From Candidatus Scalindua sp. (GTDB taxonomy: Bacteria; Planctomycetota; Brocadiia; Brocadiales; Scalinduaceae): DNA of 64,000 nt. The stretch is taken from NCBI GenBank assembly GCA_021777035.1, contig JAIQZR010000099.1, positions 1 through 64,000 on the forward strand. The letters are read 5' to 3'. The position numbers and the translations under genes are program-made. Positions 30,640 to 40,080 of the stretch are shown here, piece after piece (positions within the stretch are counted from its first letter, which is position 1; every line of letters starts with the position of its first letter). The notes below the pieces were generated by a model. The model did not search any database. It saw only the letters and a program-made list of their open reading frames with translations, and was not told the origin of the DNA.

Positions 30640-32157
30640 TTAGTCATTTGATGCATCCTGGACAGACTCGGGAATGTATAGATCTATAATACGCTGAAGC
30701 TGTTTCGCCCTGGGAAGTCCCTCAATGAAATGGCCGTTAAAGAAGAGAGCTGGGGTAAAATTGATGCCAAATCCCAACCCTTCGGCGACATCAGCATCTA
30801 CTATTTCTTTTCCCTGTCCGGATTTCATACATTGTTCAAATTGTTCCATATCCAAACCAACCTGCTCCGCATAATCATATAGTTTTGAGTTTTCCAATTC
30901 TTCTTGATTATTAAACAGCAAATCGGCGTAAGGCCAAAACTTCCCTTGTAAGTGAGCACAAGCAGCGGCATAAGCAGCAGTATGTGCGTTTTTATGCATA
31001 TCAAGGGGGAAATGGCGAAAAATAATGCGCACATCTTGAGGGTTACGTTTATGTAAGCCTTTAACCTGGTTGTAGGCTTTGTCACAATATGGACATTCAA
31101 AGTCTGTAAAGATAACGACAGTGAGGGCGGCATCAGCAGGCCCTTTTTCCGGCCCTTCCCGTGGGTTACTATCTACGGTTAAAGGTAATGGTTTTGGCAA
31201 AGTGAAACCTGCATTATACTGTTTTTTTAACTGAGCTATGTATTCTTGCCGTCTCAATCTCTTTTTTTTAGTTTTTAGTAAATCGGCAATCCGTTCTTTC
31301 ACTTTTTCATATGGAACAGTTGCCAACTGCCCACTTTGATTATCATCATACACCTTCTGTATCTCTTCTTCCGAAACACTTATGACATCGTCGATATTAT
31401 TCTCCTTCAGATCGTCCTCTGACAAGCCCTGTCGTTCTGCTTCCATTGACAGAAGTCTGTTCTCAAGCCACACCAGTCTTAATTCATAACGTTGCCACTC
31501 AATTTGATTGAGGCCCAGGCGCACACCATGATCAACTTCTCCCAGCGTGATTGTCTTTTCTCCAATACGTGCCACTACCGGACTATCTGGTATGACTGTG
31601 TCATCTGAAAAAACCCCAATGGATTGCTCCATCCCAAGAAAAATAGCAGAGGGCAAGATTAGTAGTGCCAACATCGGTTTGGCCCCAAGACTCCAATCCG
31701 GAGTTTTTAACAGGGCCGTAAAGCCTTTATCCTTCACGACACGATGCCACAGGCTTAAGATGAAAATACTAAACATTAGTGAAGCAGAAAAAAGGCAGAA
31801 ATAGCACCAGTGCTGAATAATGAATGCCTGTAGATAGAGAAGACAGATGGCCAATAAGCTTCCTGTTAATGAGACATAGAAAAGCCATCGAACCACATCG
31901 ATCTTTCGTTGGGCGTCTCTAGCACATAAGGCCAGAAAAGCCAGGCATAAGTAAACCCCCAGACCAAGAGTGGAAACAGGCACCCCGAAGATTCGAGAAT
32001 AGGGACTTGATAGTACATATGAACATCCTGACCATGCACCACATACCTGCTTTCCAAACAGATGTGCATAAGATAAATAACCGGCGTCGAATACACCTAA
32101 AGAGGCCAGAATGAAGACCACGACTATTGTTGCATTTTTTTTATACATTGCAGCCAT
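30640..32157 (-). CDS. VKOR/SurA-like/DsbA fusion thiol oxidoreductase
   Basis: This is a fused disulfide-forming protein. The N-terminus has a vitamin K epoxide reductase domain with four or five transmembrane helices, C-G-A-W-S-G-C (a loop cysteine pair) and the active C-Y-F-C. A middle periplasmic part of about 150 residues resembles the SurA/PPIase N-terminal helix bundle (A-R-I-G-E-K-T-I-T-L-G-E-V-D). The C-terminal DsbA-like thioredoxin domain has F-E-C-P-Y-C and a cis-Pro region (F-T-P-A-L-F). VKOR reoxidises the DsbA domain using quinone. The start is uncertain: the ATG at 32157 (505 residues) is used because upstream residues are not membrane-like. An upstream ATG at 32277 would add 40. 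Confidence 0.85.
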   Translation of the reverse strand: MAAMYKKNATIVVVFILASLGVFDAGYLSYAHLFGKQVCGAWSGCSYVLSSPYSRIFGVPVSTLGLGVYLCLAFLALCARDAQRKIDVVRWLFYVSLTGSLLAICLLYLQAFIIQHWCYFCLFSASLMFSIFILSLWHRVVKDKGFTALLKTPDWSLGAKPMLALLILPSAIFLGMEQSIGVFSDDTVIPDSPVVARIGEKTITLGEVDHGVRLGLNQIEWQRYELRLVWLENRLLSMEAERQGLSEDDLKENNIDDVISVSEEEIQKVYDDNQSGQLATVPYEKVKERIADLLKTKKKRLRRQEYIAQLKKQYNAGFTLPKPLPLTVDSNPREGPEKGPADAALTVVIFTDFECPYCDKAYNQVKGLHKRNPQDVRIIFRHFPLDMHKNAHTAAYAAACAHLQGKFWPYADLLFNNQEELENSKLYDYAEQVGLDMEQFEQCMKSGQGKEIVDADVAEGLGFGINFTPALFFNGHFIEGLPRAKQLQRIIDLYIPESVQDASND

Positions 32158-32912
32158 GTTGATTTTGCAGCTAATCTGCGCCACGCTAATAATGATGCAC
32201 CTCATTACGGTTAAAGGCGTTTTTTCTCTACATATATGTAGCCACCCTCTTTGATGTGAGTATTGAAACCGGCACATTGCCTCTCTTATCTATGCCGACT
32301 TGTACGTTATAGAATATTTCTCGTATTTGTGCAAGTTTACTTCTTTTCACCTTTTGTGGGTCTAAACGTGTAGCAATAGACGGTAGCGTTATATTTTAGC
32401 CACCTTCGCAGATGCGCTTGTATCGTTAGTTTTGTTAAAACCACGTTGCAATCGCTTCCGGCAAACCATAAACTCATTTAGTGGCCTCACCAAAATATGC
32501 AAAACGCTACACATATTACATCTTAAATTTGGGAGATTGGATAAACTATGGATGATGGAATATTTTCATGGTTGACAAACGTATAGGTAGCAAATAGAAT
32601 AAAAGTCTGCAAAAGGGATCAATACTTTATTTTAAATGCATGATTTTTGGTAGAATCCATGTCTCTTTTTTGTTGATTCTTGAATGTTAACATTGATTGC
32701 TTAATATAATGGGGTGTTGGTGTCGGGGAAAAGCCTTGACAGTAAATTACCCAGTTTTGGGCTTATCTGGGTAGCTTCGCCACCTAACACCCCTTTTTTA
32801 GTTCTCTTGAAAATAAGTTTTCAACACATTTGTATATTGCCAACTCTTTAACTCTTCTTTCTGACAGGTACTGCCTTGATGAACGTTGCTTCACCTCTTG
32901 TAGATACTTCTT
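32158..32912. other. Intergenic region upstream of truA
   Basis: This 755-bp region has no supported gene. Its main structure is a strong hairpin at 32711-32799. The rest is AT-rich and would hold promoters for the VKOR fusion (minus) and truA (plus). Confidence 0.55.
32711..32799 (+). ncRNA. Structured hairpin with terminal T run (candidate small RNA or leader)
   Basis: GGGGTGTTGGTG (32711-32722) pairs with CACCTAACACCCC (32781-32793), leaving one bulge. An inner helix joins ACCCAG (32749-32754) to CTGGGT (32767-32772), and six Ts follow (32794-32799). It looks like a folded RNA ending in a rho-independent terminator. No + strand gene lies upstream, so it may be a small RNA or a leader attenuator for truA. 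It does not match any riboswitch consensus I know. Confidence 0.45.
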
Positions 32913-33644
32913 GTGAATAACATAAAACTTGTTGTAGAGTATGACGGTACAAATTATGCCGGTTGGCAGCAGCAAAAAAATGGGATCACCGTCCATGAGA
33001 TGCTTAGAAAGGCCATAGAGAGGGTTGTTAATGAAGACGTGACTCTTCATGGTTCTGGTCGGACGGATGCCGGTACTCATGCAGCCGGTCAGGTTGCTAA
33101 TTTTAAGACGAATTCAAATATTCCTATCTATAATTTAGTGCAGGCAATAAATTCATATCTTCCTAAAGATATAGTCGTAAAATCTGCAAAAAGTGTCCCT
33201 GAGAAGTTCCATTCCAGATATAGTGCAAAATCCAAGACCTACCGCTACACTATTTTAAATAGCAATATTAGAGATGCAATCGGCAGGGATTATTGCCTCC
33301 ATTACAGTACGTATCTAGATATTGAAAAAATGCGGAAGGCGTCAAAGGCCCTGATGGGCAAACACGATTTCAGCACGTTTAAATCAAAATCAGATGTTAT
33401 CAGTAGTGTAAGGACTATAATGAAACTGGATATTAAAAAGAGGGGTAGATTTTTGATATTTACTATAGAGGCAGATGGTTTTTTGTATAAAATGGTCAGG
33501 TCGATTGTTGGAACATTACTTGAGGTTGGTAAGGGGAAGATGACAATAGCAGAGTTTAAGAAGATAGTAAAATCCGGGGCCAGGGCAAAGGCCGGAAATA
33601 CAGTTGCGGCAAATGGTTTATGCCTTTTAAAGGTCAAATACTGA
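32913..33644 (+). CDS. truA: tRNA pseudouridine synthase A
   Basis: This 243-residue TruA makes pseudouridine at positions 38-40 of tRNA anticodon arms. It opens N-N-I-K-L-V-V-E-Y-D-G-T-N-Y-A-G-W-Q. The catalytic Asp is in G-S-G-R-T-D-A-G-T-H-A (about residues 47-57) and F-L-Y-K-M-V-R is near the C-terminus. The start is GTG at 32913, with no strong ribosome site visible. It is followed by translation and RNA-modification genes (tRNA-binding protein, RluB), so a general RNA-processing group is likely. The protein is cytoplasmic. Confidence 0.93.
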   Translation: MNNIKLVVEYDGTNYAGWQQQKNGITVHEMLRKAIERVVNEDVTLHGSGRTDAGTHAAGQVANFKTNSNIPIYNLVQAINSYLPKDIVVKSAKSVPEKFHSRYSAKSKTYRYTILNSNIRDAIGRDYCLHYSTYLDIEKMRKASKALMGKHDFSTFKSKSDVISSVRTIMKLDIKKRGRFLIFTIEADGFLYKMVRSIVGTLLEVGKGKMTIAEFKKIVKSGARAKAGNTVAANGLCLLKVKY

Positions 33645-33739
33645 CCGTACAGTTTTAGCTTGCTAATCAAGAAAGACATCTGTTAAAATCGAAAATCGAG
33701 AAAAAGGTGGACTTTAATTACGATGTAGAGAGGTTAAAT

Positions 33740-34063
33740 ATGACAATAAGTATTCAAGATTTTTCTGAAATAGACTTAAGGGTTGCGGTAATAAAATCCG
33801 TTGAGGAGCACCCGGATGCAGATAAACTGCTGGTATTAAAAATTGACGCTGGAGATGGAGAGAAGCAACTGGTGGCAGGCATAAAGGGCCATTATAGTGT
33901 GGATGAGCTCGTTGGCAAGAAAATCGTTGTTGTAAACAATCTTGCCCCGGCTGTTTTAAGAGGTGTGGAAAGTCAGGGCATGCTTCTCGCCGCAAGGGAT
34001 GGCGATCAAGTAGTATTGCTTACCACAGAGAAAGACGTTGGGCCCGGTTCTCGGATCCAGTAA
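33740..34063 (+). CDS. tRNA-binding domain protein (CsaA/MetG C-terminal-like)
   Basis: This single EMAP/Trbp111-type OB-fold protein has 107 residues. It shows D-L-R-V-A-V-I, H-P-D-A-D-K-L-L-V-L, Q-L-V-A-G-I and S-Q-G-M-L-L-A. It is similar to the C-terminal dimerising part of methionyl-tRNA synthetase or to CsaA. It may bind tRNA and act as a synthetase accessory. The ATG at 33740 with AGAGAGG upstream is used rather than the longer start at 33707. It lies between truA and rluB and is probably co-transcribed with them. Confidence 0.85.
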   Translation: MTISIQDFSEIDLRVAVIKSVEEHPDADKLLVLKIDAGDGEKQLVAGIKGHYSVDELVGKKIVVVNNLAPAVLRGVESQGMLLAARDGDQVVLLTTEKDVGPGSRIQ

Positions 34064-34112
34064 TAACAGTTAGAATAGAGCGAATTCCCCTTTATTTTCT
34101 ATATAACAAGCC

Positions 34113-34835
34113 ATGGAAAGACTCCACAAATTTCTAGCTGAAGCAGGTCTGGGATCCAGACGTAAATGTGAAAGCCTAATAGAATCAGGACGTATATCAG
34201 TTAACGGTAAGCGTGTAACTAAGCTGGGCCAAATGATAGACTCGGCCAGGGATCGCGTTTGTTGTGACGGAGAATCTATAAAAAAACAGAAAAAGATATA
34301 TTTTCTTCTCAATAAACCCAGAGGGTATGTTTGTACTAATGTTGCACACTCTAAGGATCCCAGGGCCATTGATTTATTAAACCATATAGAGCAGCGAGTA
34401 TATACCGTAGGCAGGCTGGATAAAGATAGTGAAGGACTTATTATAATAACGAATGATGGTGAACTGGCAAACCTGCTTTCTCATCCCAGGTACGGGATAG
34501 AAAAAACATATTTGGCAGTAGTCAAAGGAAGAGTTTCAGATCCGGCTATACGGATTCTTAGACGGGGAGTCTGGATATCAGAGGGCAAGGCATCGCCTGC
34601 CAGAGTTAAAATTATTTCCAGAAGACACAAACACAGCGCCATAGAGATTGTACTCAGAGAAGGCAAGAACAGGGAGATCAGACGTATTCTTGCTAAAATT
34701 GAACATCCGGTTATTTCACTGAAAAGAGTTGCAATCGGACCTCTGAAAACACATTATAGCCTAAGGGTCGGGAAATACAGGGCACTAAGCAAGGAAGAGG
34801 TCGAGAGTCTGTACGCACTTGCGGTTTCCTGTTAA
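34113..34835 (+). CDS. rluB: rRNA pseudouridine synthase (RluB/RsuA family)
   Basis: This 240-residue enzyme has an N-terminal S4 domain (L-H-K-F-L-A-E-A-G-L-G-S-R-R, residues 4-17) and a catalytic RsuA/RluB/E/F domain. The catalytic Asp lies in V-G-R-L-D-K-D-S-E-G-L (about 97-107), and L-S-H-P-R-Y-G-I-E-K-T-Y and G-K-N-R-E-I-R-R-I follow. It modifies a uridine of 23S or 16S rRNA, and RluB (23S position 2605) is the most likely member. It is preceded by the tRNA-binding gene and followed by thiC. Confidence 0.85.
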   Translation: MERLHKFLAEAGLGSRRKCESLIESGRISVNGKRVTKLGQMIDSARDRVCCDGESIKKQKKIYFLLNKPRGYVCTNVAHSKDPRAIDLLNHIEQRVYTVGRLDKDSEGLIIITNDGELANLLSHPRYGIEKTYLAVVKGRVSDPAIRILRRGVWISEGKASPARVKIISRRHKHSAIEIVLREGKNREIRRILAKIEHPVISLKRVAIGPLKTHYSLRVGKYRALSKEEVESLYALAVSC

Positions 34836-34878
34836 TATTTTGATACATTACGAAAAAACGAAAGATGGAGTGATATAA

Positions 34879-36162
34879 ATGACGCAGTTAAAACAGGCAA
34901 GGTTAAACAAAATAACACCTGAGATGGAGCGGGTTGCACAGCTTGAGGACTGCGATGTTGAAACTTTAAGGTCAAACATGGCTGAAGGAAAGGCCGTAAT
35001 TCCATGCAATAAGAAGCATTCGATAAAGAAAATTTGTGGTATAGGCAAGGATCTCAGAACCAAAGTCAACGCAAACATTGGTACGTCTGCTGACTATCAT
35101 GGAGTGGAAGAAGAGCTGGAAAAACTTCGTGCTGCTGAAGATGCGCAGGCAGACACTGTGATGGATCTCAGCACGGGGGGAGACCTTCGCGAAGTGAGGT
35201 TGAAGATAATGGAGAACTGTTCGATTACCATTGGCAGTGTACCTATCTATGAAGCGGCAGTTGACGCCGTTACGCATAAACATTCTGTAAGAGATATGAC
35301 GGCCACAAGTATGATTGACGCGATAAAGCGTCATTGCGAGGATGGGATCGATTATATCACTGTACACTGCGGTGCAACACATGGCGTATTGAAGCATCTG
35401 GTTAATCAGAAAAGGGTATGTGGCGTCGTCAGCAGGGGTGGCTCTTTTCTTGTAGACTGGATGTCTTTTCACAACAAAGAGAACCCTCTTTATGAGCAGT
35501 TTGATGAGATATTATCAATTGCACATGAGCATGATGTAACTTTGAGTCTGGGTGATGCGTTGAGACCGGGCGCATTAGTGGATGCTTGTGACAGGGCGCA
35601 GATTTATGAATTGAATGTACTGGCAGAGCTAACTCAAAGAGCGTGGGACGCAGATGTACAGGTAATAGTTGAGGGCCCGGGACATGTTCCTCTTAATCAG
35701 ATACAGTCACAGATCCAGTTACAGAAGGAGCTTTGCAAAGGTGCGCCTTTTTACGTTCTTGGTCCAATCGTAACAGATATTGCTCCAGGATACGATCATA
35801 TTACCTCTGCAATAGGAGGTGCGATCGCGGCATCCGCAGGGGCTGATTTTCTCTGTTATGTTACGCCGACAGAACATCTGGGCCTGCCGAAACCTCAGGA
35901 TGTGCATGATGGCGTCATTGCGGTACGTATTGCAGCTCATGCTGCTGATATTGCAAAAGGTATAAAATCGGCCTGGGAATGGGACAAAACTATGTCTCAA
36001 CTCAGACGAAAGCGTGACTGGGAAGGACAGTTCTCAACGTGTATAGATCCGGCGCACGCTAGAAAAATCAGAGGGAATAGTACGCCACAGAATGCAGACG
36101 TTTGCTCAATGTGTGCTGAATTCTGTGTTTTTAAGGTGGCTGATGACAGTACAGATAATTAA
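34879..36162 (+). CDS. thiC: Phosphomethylpyrimidine synthase ThiC
   Basis: This 427-residue radical SAM-type enzyme converts aminoimidazole ribotide into the HMP-P pyrimidine of thiamine. Motifs are N-A-N-I-G-T-S (about 63-69), M-D-L-S-T-G-G-D-L, G-P-G-H-V-P-L-N and E-H-L-G-L-P. The C-terminal cluster-binding C-S-M-C-A-E-F-C is present. Length is normal for the short ThiC form. I looked for a TPP riboswitch in the 43-nt gap upstream and it is too short to hold one. The 3' end overlaps the glutamine amidotransferase start. Confidence 0.95.
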   Translation: MTQLKQARLNKITPEMERVAQLEDCDVETLRSNMAEGKAVIPCNKKHSIKKICGIGKDLRTKVNANIGTSADYHGVEEELEKLRAAEDAQADTVMDLSTGGDLREVRLKIMENCSITIGSVPIYEAAVDAVTHKHSVRDMTATSMIDAIKRHCEDGIDYITVHCGATHGVLKHLVNQKRVCGVVSRGGSFLVDWMSFHNKENPLYEQFDEILSIAHEHDVTLSLGDALRPGALVDACDRAQIYELNVLAELTQRAWDADVQVIVEGPGHVPLNQIQSQIQLQKELCKGAPFYVLGPIVTDIAPGYDHITSAIGGAIAASAGADFLCYVTPTEHLGLPKPQDVHDGVIAVRIAAHAADIAKGIKSAWEWDKTMSQLRRKRDWEGQFSTCIDPAHARKIRGNSTPQNADVCSMCAEFCVFKVADDSTDN

Positions 36163-36844
36163 ACATATTGATATTGAAGGGCCGGGCACAATAGGAGATT
36201 TTCTAAATGATGACGGCATCTCTTACGATGTAATAGACGTCTTCAACGGAATGCCACTGCCAAGTTCCCTTTCTGATACATCTGCCGTCATTGTACTCGG
36301 TGGGCCGATGAACGTGTATGAAGAGGATAAACATCCTTTTCTTAAACAAGAAGATGAATTTATAAAAAAGGTTATAGACAAGGGGTTACCGACATTGGGT
36401 TTCTGCCTTGGTGCTCAGTTGATTGCAAAAGCCAAAGGGGCATCAGTAAAAAAGAATCCTCAAAAAGAGATCGGATGGTTTAACGTATCTGTGACCGAAG
36501 ACGGCTCCAGTGATCCCCTGTTTCAAGGATTTCAGGGAGAGTTTGACGTGTTTCAGTGGCACGGGGACACGTTTGATATTCCTGAAGGGGCTGTTAGACT
36601 TGCCGAATCAGAACTTTGTCTAAATCAGGCGTTCAGAGTAGATCATAACATTTATGGCCTGCAGTTCCATGTTGAGGTTACAGACGAAATGATCTATCAA
36701 TGGATTGATGCTTATAGAGATGAGGTTGATTCTCTTAAAGGCATAGTAGACCCTGACCAGATTATTGCTGATACTAAAACCAAAACAGAGAGCTACAGAG
36801 CACAGGCAAGACTGTTTTGCTCAAACTTTGTTAAGCTGATTTAG
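36143..36844 (+). CDS. Class I glutamine amidotransferase
   Basis: This 233-residue amidotransferase is of the GMP-synthase-like or stand-alone class. It has the nucleophile in G-F-C-L-G-A-Q (about residues 93-99), a triad His in G-L-Q-F-H-V-E and V-L-G-G-P-M-N-V-Y. The ATG at 36143, overlapping the thiC end by 20 nt with AAGGTGG upstream, fits better than an upstream in-frame ATG at 36092 that lies inside thiC. Such free-standing domains supply ammonia or act as gamma-glutamyl hydrolases, and the partner is not evident. Confidence 0.85.
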   Translation: MTVQIIKHIDIEGPGTIGDFLNDDGISYDVIDVFNGMPLPSSLSDTSAVIVLGGPMNVYEEDKHPFLKQEDEFIKKVIDKGLPTLGFCLGAQLIAKAKGASVKKNPQKEIGWFNVSVTEDGSSDPLFQGFQGEFDVFQWHGDTFDIPEGAVRLAESELCLNQAFRVDHNIYGLQFHVEVTDEMIYQWIDAYRDEVDSLKGIVDPDQIIADTKTKTESYRAQARLFCSNFVKLI

Positions 36845-37286
36845 GAATTGAAAAAATTAGCATCTTCGGCACAAATACGCAGGCAGGAGCCAACTCCGGT
36901 TGGCGACCGAATCATTGCATTTGAACGCTTACGATCGCCGTCAAGAGACGACTCCTACCAAGATGTTGAAATTCCTATGCATTAAATCCGGACACGAATG
37001 TCCAGGACACCAGAAATTACCAAACTTGTTCCTAAAGAAAAAAGGGTCTTATTGTAGTCGTTAACGGTAACCGAAGTTAATGAGATTAAGCATGCCTACA
37101 GAAAAGAAATTGAACCTCAGCCCGGAATTGATTACTAACAGAGAATGAAACAATACCGAAAAAATTTCGGGTTATAGCTATTTTCTCCTTGATTTTAATA
37201 TTTTACATTCCTAGTATAAACCCTCTATATCTACTGTTATAACATTTTGTTAATTTTAATAGTGATAAAACAAGGAATAGCTATTT
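36845..37286. other. Intergenic region with dispersed repeat
   Basis: It contains a 122-bp dispersed element at 36864-36985 and AT-rich sequence beyond it. No gene is visible. Confidence 0.6.
36864..36985. repeat. Dispersed REP-like element, copy 1
   Basis: The sequence runs from CTTCGGCACAAATACGC to ATTCCTATGCATTAA and includes CAGGAGCCAACTCC and GACGACTCCTACC. It is about 80 percent alike to 57048-57205, judged by eye, apart from a nested insertion in that copy. Complementary GGAGCC and GGCTCC arms suggest a foldback. Confidence 0.75.
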
Positions 37287-38462
37287 ATGGAAGCCATACG
37301 GAAAACAATCTTGAAATGTTTGGACGATTTTTCTTTTGATGATAATAAACTTATCTCTGAACTTGATTGTATTATTGAGAAAGAGGGCGACAAGGCGTGT
37401 CAGGTTATTTTCAGCGTCTTAATACATCTTGATTTATCATCTGATAAGGCAGAAAGCTATTGGAAGCAGATTGTCTCTCATAGAGATGATATGGGTGAAT
37501 CATTGGGCAGGAGTGTCAATTTGAGAACGGCAATATGTGACTACTTTTGCACAATCAATAAGTTCATGATTAACCCCACAATAATTGAGATCCGTGCCCT
37601 GGAAGATGCACTCTATTCTTTGAGTTACGACAGCCTTACAGGACTTTACTCTAGACGTGCTTTTGATGAAATATTTTTACGAGAAACAGAACGTGCTAAT
37701 CGCTATGGCAAGGAATTGTCTGTTTTGTTTTTTGACATCGATGATTTTAAAATGACAAATGATACGTTCGGCCATTTGGCAGGTGATGATGCCCTTGAGC
37801 ATGTTGCCTCGATAGTTTTGGAGGGAGTAAGGGCGATAGATATTGCGTCACGGTATGGGGGCGAAGAGATTGTGGTTATACTTCCTGAAACGGGAAAAAC
37901 TGAGGCTTTTCTGGTAGGAGAGAGGATTCGTGAAAATGTGGAAGATTTAAAACTTGGCTACAAAGAAGAAATAATCAGCTTAACTATTAGTGGAGGTTTA
38001 GCGACCTTACCAACAGATGCTACTGATACAAGAGGTTTGATAAGATGTTCTGATATTGCTGTTTATAGAGCCAAAGAAGCAGGAAAAAATAATATTGTAA
38101 TTTTCTCTGATTATTCTGAGAACAAACGAAGCTATGTTCGAGTAGATTTTGCTGCTGATATTTGTGTCAAGGAGGCTTATTCCGGGGAGAAAATTGGTAC
38201 TTTGGAATCAAAAAGTAAAGACCTGGGTATGGGAGGACTTCTTTTTGAATGTGATCATCCGATTGATATAGATACGAAAGTGCAGATTCAGATACCTACT
38301 GGTATTGCAAATAAGCCACTGATGGTTTTCGGGATTGTTGTTCGTGTTGAAAAAATTGGCACCAACCAGTTTGACATTGGTATCTCATTTATTAAAGCAG
38401 ATAATGCTGCAAGAAATGAACTTTCAGAATGTATTAAAAAGTGTTTAACTGAAAAGAAGTAG
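37287..38462 (+). CDS. GGDEF-PilZ diguanylate cyclase
   Basis: This 391-residue signalling protein has a poorly characterised helical N-terminal part (1-110). A GGDEF domain (about 113-280) follows, with D-S-L-T-G-L-Y-S-R, F-F-D-I-D-D-F-K and an active G-G-E-E signature (about 194-197). A C-terminal PilZ domain carries R-S-Y-V-R and D-L-G-M-G-G (Ser of the usual D-x-S-x-x-G replaced by Gly). It should make c-di-GMP and sense it via PilZ. No transmembrane segment is visible. It stands alone, flanked by repeats. An HD-GYP phosphodiesterase is encoded at 53843. Confidence 0.88.
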   Translation: MEAIRKTILKCLDDFSFDDNKLISELDCIIEKEGDKACQVIFSVLIHLDLSSDKAESYWKQIVSHRDDMGESLGRSVNLRTAICDYFCTINKFMINPTIIEIRALEDALYSLSYDSLTGLYSRRAFDEIFLRETERANRYGKELSVLFFDIDDFKMTNDTFGHLAGDDALEHVASIVLEGVRAIDIASRYGGEEIVVILPETGKTEAFLVGERIRENVEDLKLGYKEEIISLTISGGLATLPTDATDTRGLIRCSDIAVYRAKEAGKNNIVIFSDYSENKRSYVRVDFAADICVKEAYSGEKIGTLESKSKDLGMGGLLFECDHPIDIDTKVQIQIPTGIANKPLMVFGIVVRVEKIGTNQFDIGISFIKADNAARNELSECIKKCLTEKK

Positions 38463-38688
38463 CGACTTAGCATACCGTGTGTTTGAGCAATCCAAACTTA
38501 TCACATCCAGGCAAATTCGCCTTGGCGAACACTGTTGCCGTTACTAAACAATATATGCCCAGATTAATGAACGCCTTTGTTGAGGGTTGTCCCGATCCGT
38601 GATAGACAAAGGCAATGATGCTCTTTTGTTGTATGCGTAAGGGTTCGCGAAATTATAATTTTGTAATTAAGTTTAGATAGAAGGCTAC

Positions 38689-40080
38689 ATGATTAGCAAA
38701 CCAAAGACATTGAAAGACAATTCACCGAAGGTGTACATCAAAACTTTTGGTTGCCAGATGAATAAGCTGGATACCGAGCTGTCGGTAGGTTCTCTTTCAA
38801 AAAAAGGTTACTCGTTTGCCGACAACGAAAACGATGCGGACGTTATCCTCTTGAATACTTGTAGTGTGCGTGACAAGGCGGAACATAAAGTGTATTCACA
38901 ACTCGGCAGTTTGAGAGACCAAAAGGGGAAAAACCCGAAATTAATTCTTGGCGTCCTTGGCTGTATGGCACAAAACGAGGGAGACAAGATATTCAAGCGG
39001 ATGCCTCATGTTGACCTCGTTTGTGGAACAAGAATGTTTTCTAAGCTCCCCGAGTTACTTGAAGAAATTAGTGGAAGTAATAAACGCATTCTGGCTATTG
39101 ATGAAGATGGAGAAGTAAATTTTGACAGGATAGTCACTCAGAGACAAAACCGATACAACGCCTTTGTCTCCATTATGAGGGGATGCGATAATTACTGTTC
39201 TTACTGTATTGTACCGTATGTCAGGGGACGAGAATTCAGCAGGGCGGTTACGGACATAGCTGATGAGGTCAAGAAACTTGCAGATGATGGATGCAAGGAG
39301 GTTACGCTATTAGGCCAGAATGTAAATTCTTACGGAAAAGGCCTGGCAGGGAAAGTTACTTTGGCCACCTTACTGAGAACGCTTGATCCGATTAAAGGAA
39401 TAGAAAGAATCCATTTTCTTACTTCCCATCCAAAAGATATGAATAAGGAGATTTTAGAGGCTATTGGAGAGTTATCCGGAGTATGTGAATATTTGCACAT
39501 GCCGGCACAATCAGGCTCAGACAAAATATTGAAGAAAATGAGACGGCAGTATACTTCAGCACATTATAGAGAACTTATTGAGATGGCCAAATCAATAGTC
39601 CCAGGTATTAAAGTTGCGAGTGACTTTATTGTCGGTTTTCCGGGTGAAACAGAAGAAGACTTTGAAGACACAGTGGGCCTGTTGAAAGAGATTCGCTGTC
39701 AAAATAGTTTTATATTTAAATACTCACCACGCACGGGAACATCAGCCATAGAATTAGTTGATGATGTTATAGAAGAGACAAAAAAGAGTAGAAATCATAC
39801 ATTGTTAGAGCTACAGAAAAAAATAAGCAGTGAGGAGAACAGGAAAGTGCATGGGAAATCTGTCGAAGTCTTAGTAGAAGGTGAAAGCAAAACCAGTGCT
39901 GTCAGGCTAATCGGAAGGACACGGCAAAACCAGATTGTTGCGTTTGACCAGCCAGAAGGAATTAATCAAGCTGATGTATCTTCTTCCATGCCGGGTAGTC
40001 TCGTCAGTATTAAGATTACAGATTCGACAGATTTAACACTTTTTGGTGATTATGAGGGAATATTGCCTTTAAGGAAATGA
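38689..40080 (+). CDS. miaB: tRNA-2-methylthio-N6-isopentenyladenosine synthase MiaB
   Basis: This 463-residue MiaB has the N-terminal UPF0004 domain with three cluster cysteines (F-G-C-Q-M-N, L-N-T-C-S-V and L-G-C-M-A-Q). The radical SAM motif C-D-N-Y-C-S-Y-C (about residues 166-173) and a C-terminal TRAM domain with R-L-I-G-R-T-R follow. It adds a methylthio group to i6A at tRNA position 37. It is full length for the family. Its 3' end overlaps by 31 nt with the convergent phosphoglycerate mutase gene, so their transcripts are antisense there. Confidence 0.95.
   Translation: MISKPKTLKDNSPKVYIKTFGCQMNKLDTELSVGSLSKKGYSFADNENDADVILLNTCSVRDKAEHKVYSQLGSLRDQKGKNPKLILGVLGCMAQNEGDKIFKRMPHVDLVCGTRMFSKLPELLEEISGSNKRILAIDEDGEVNFDRIVTQRQNRYNAFVSIMRGCDNYCSYCIVPYVRGREFSRAVTDIADEVKKLADDGCKEVTLLGQNVNSYGKGLAGKVTLATLLRTLDPIKGIERIHFLTSHPKDMNKEILEAIGELSGVCEYLHMPAQSGSDKILKKMRRQYTSAHYRELIEMAKSIVPGIKVASDFIVGFPGETEEDFEDTVGLLKEIRCQNSFIFKYSPRTGTSAIELVDDVIEETKKSRNHTLLELQKKISSEENRKVHGKSVEVLVEGESKTSAVRLIGRTRQNQIVAFDQPEGINQADVSSSMPGSLVSIKITDSTDLTLFGDYEGILPLRK

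Noticed and set aside
32711-32799. c-di-GMP riboswitch reading of the hairpin
   Set aside because: Some short strings look alike, but the conserved GEMM core (GCAAAGCC and matching tetraloop and receptor) is absent.
34836-34878. TPP riboswitch before thiC
   Set aside because: The gap between rluB and thiC is only 43 nt, too short for a TPP aptamer, and no THI-box sequence was seen.
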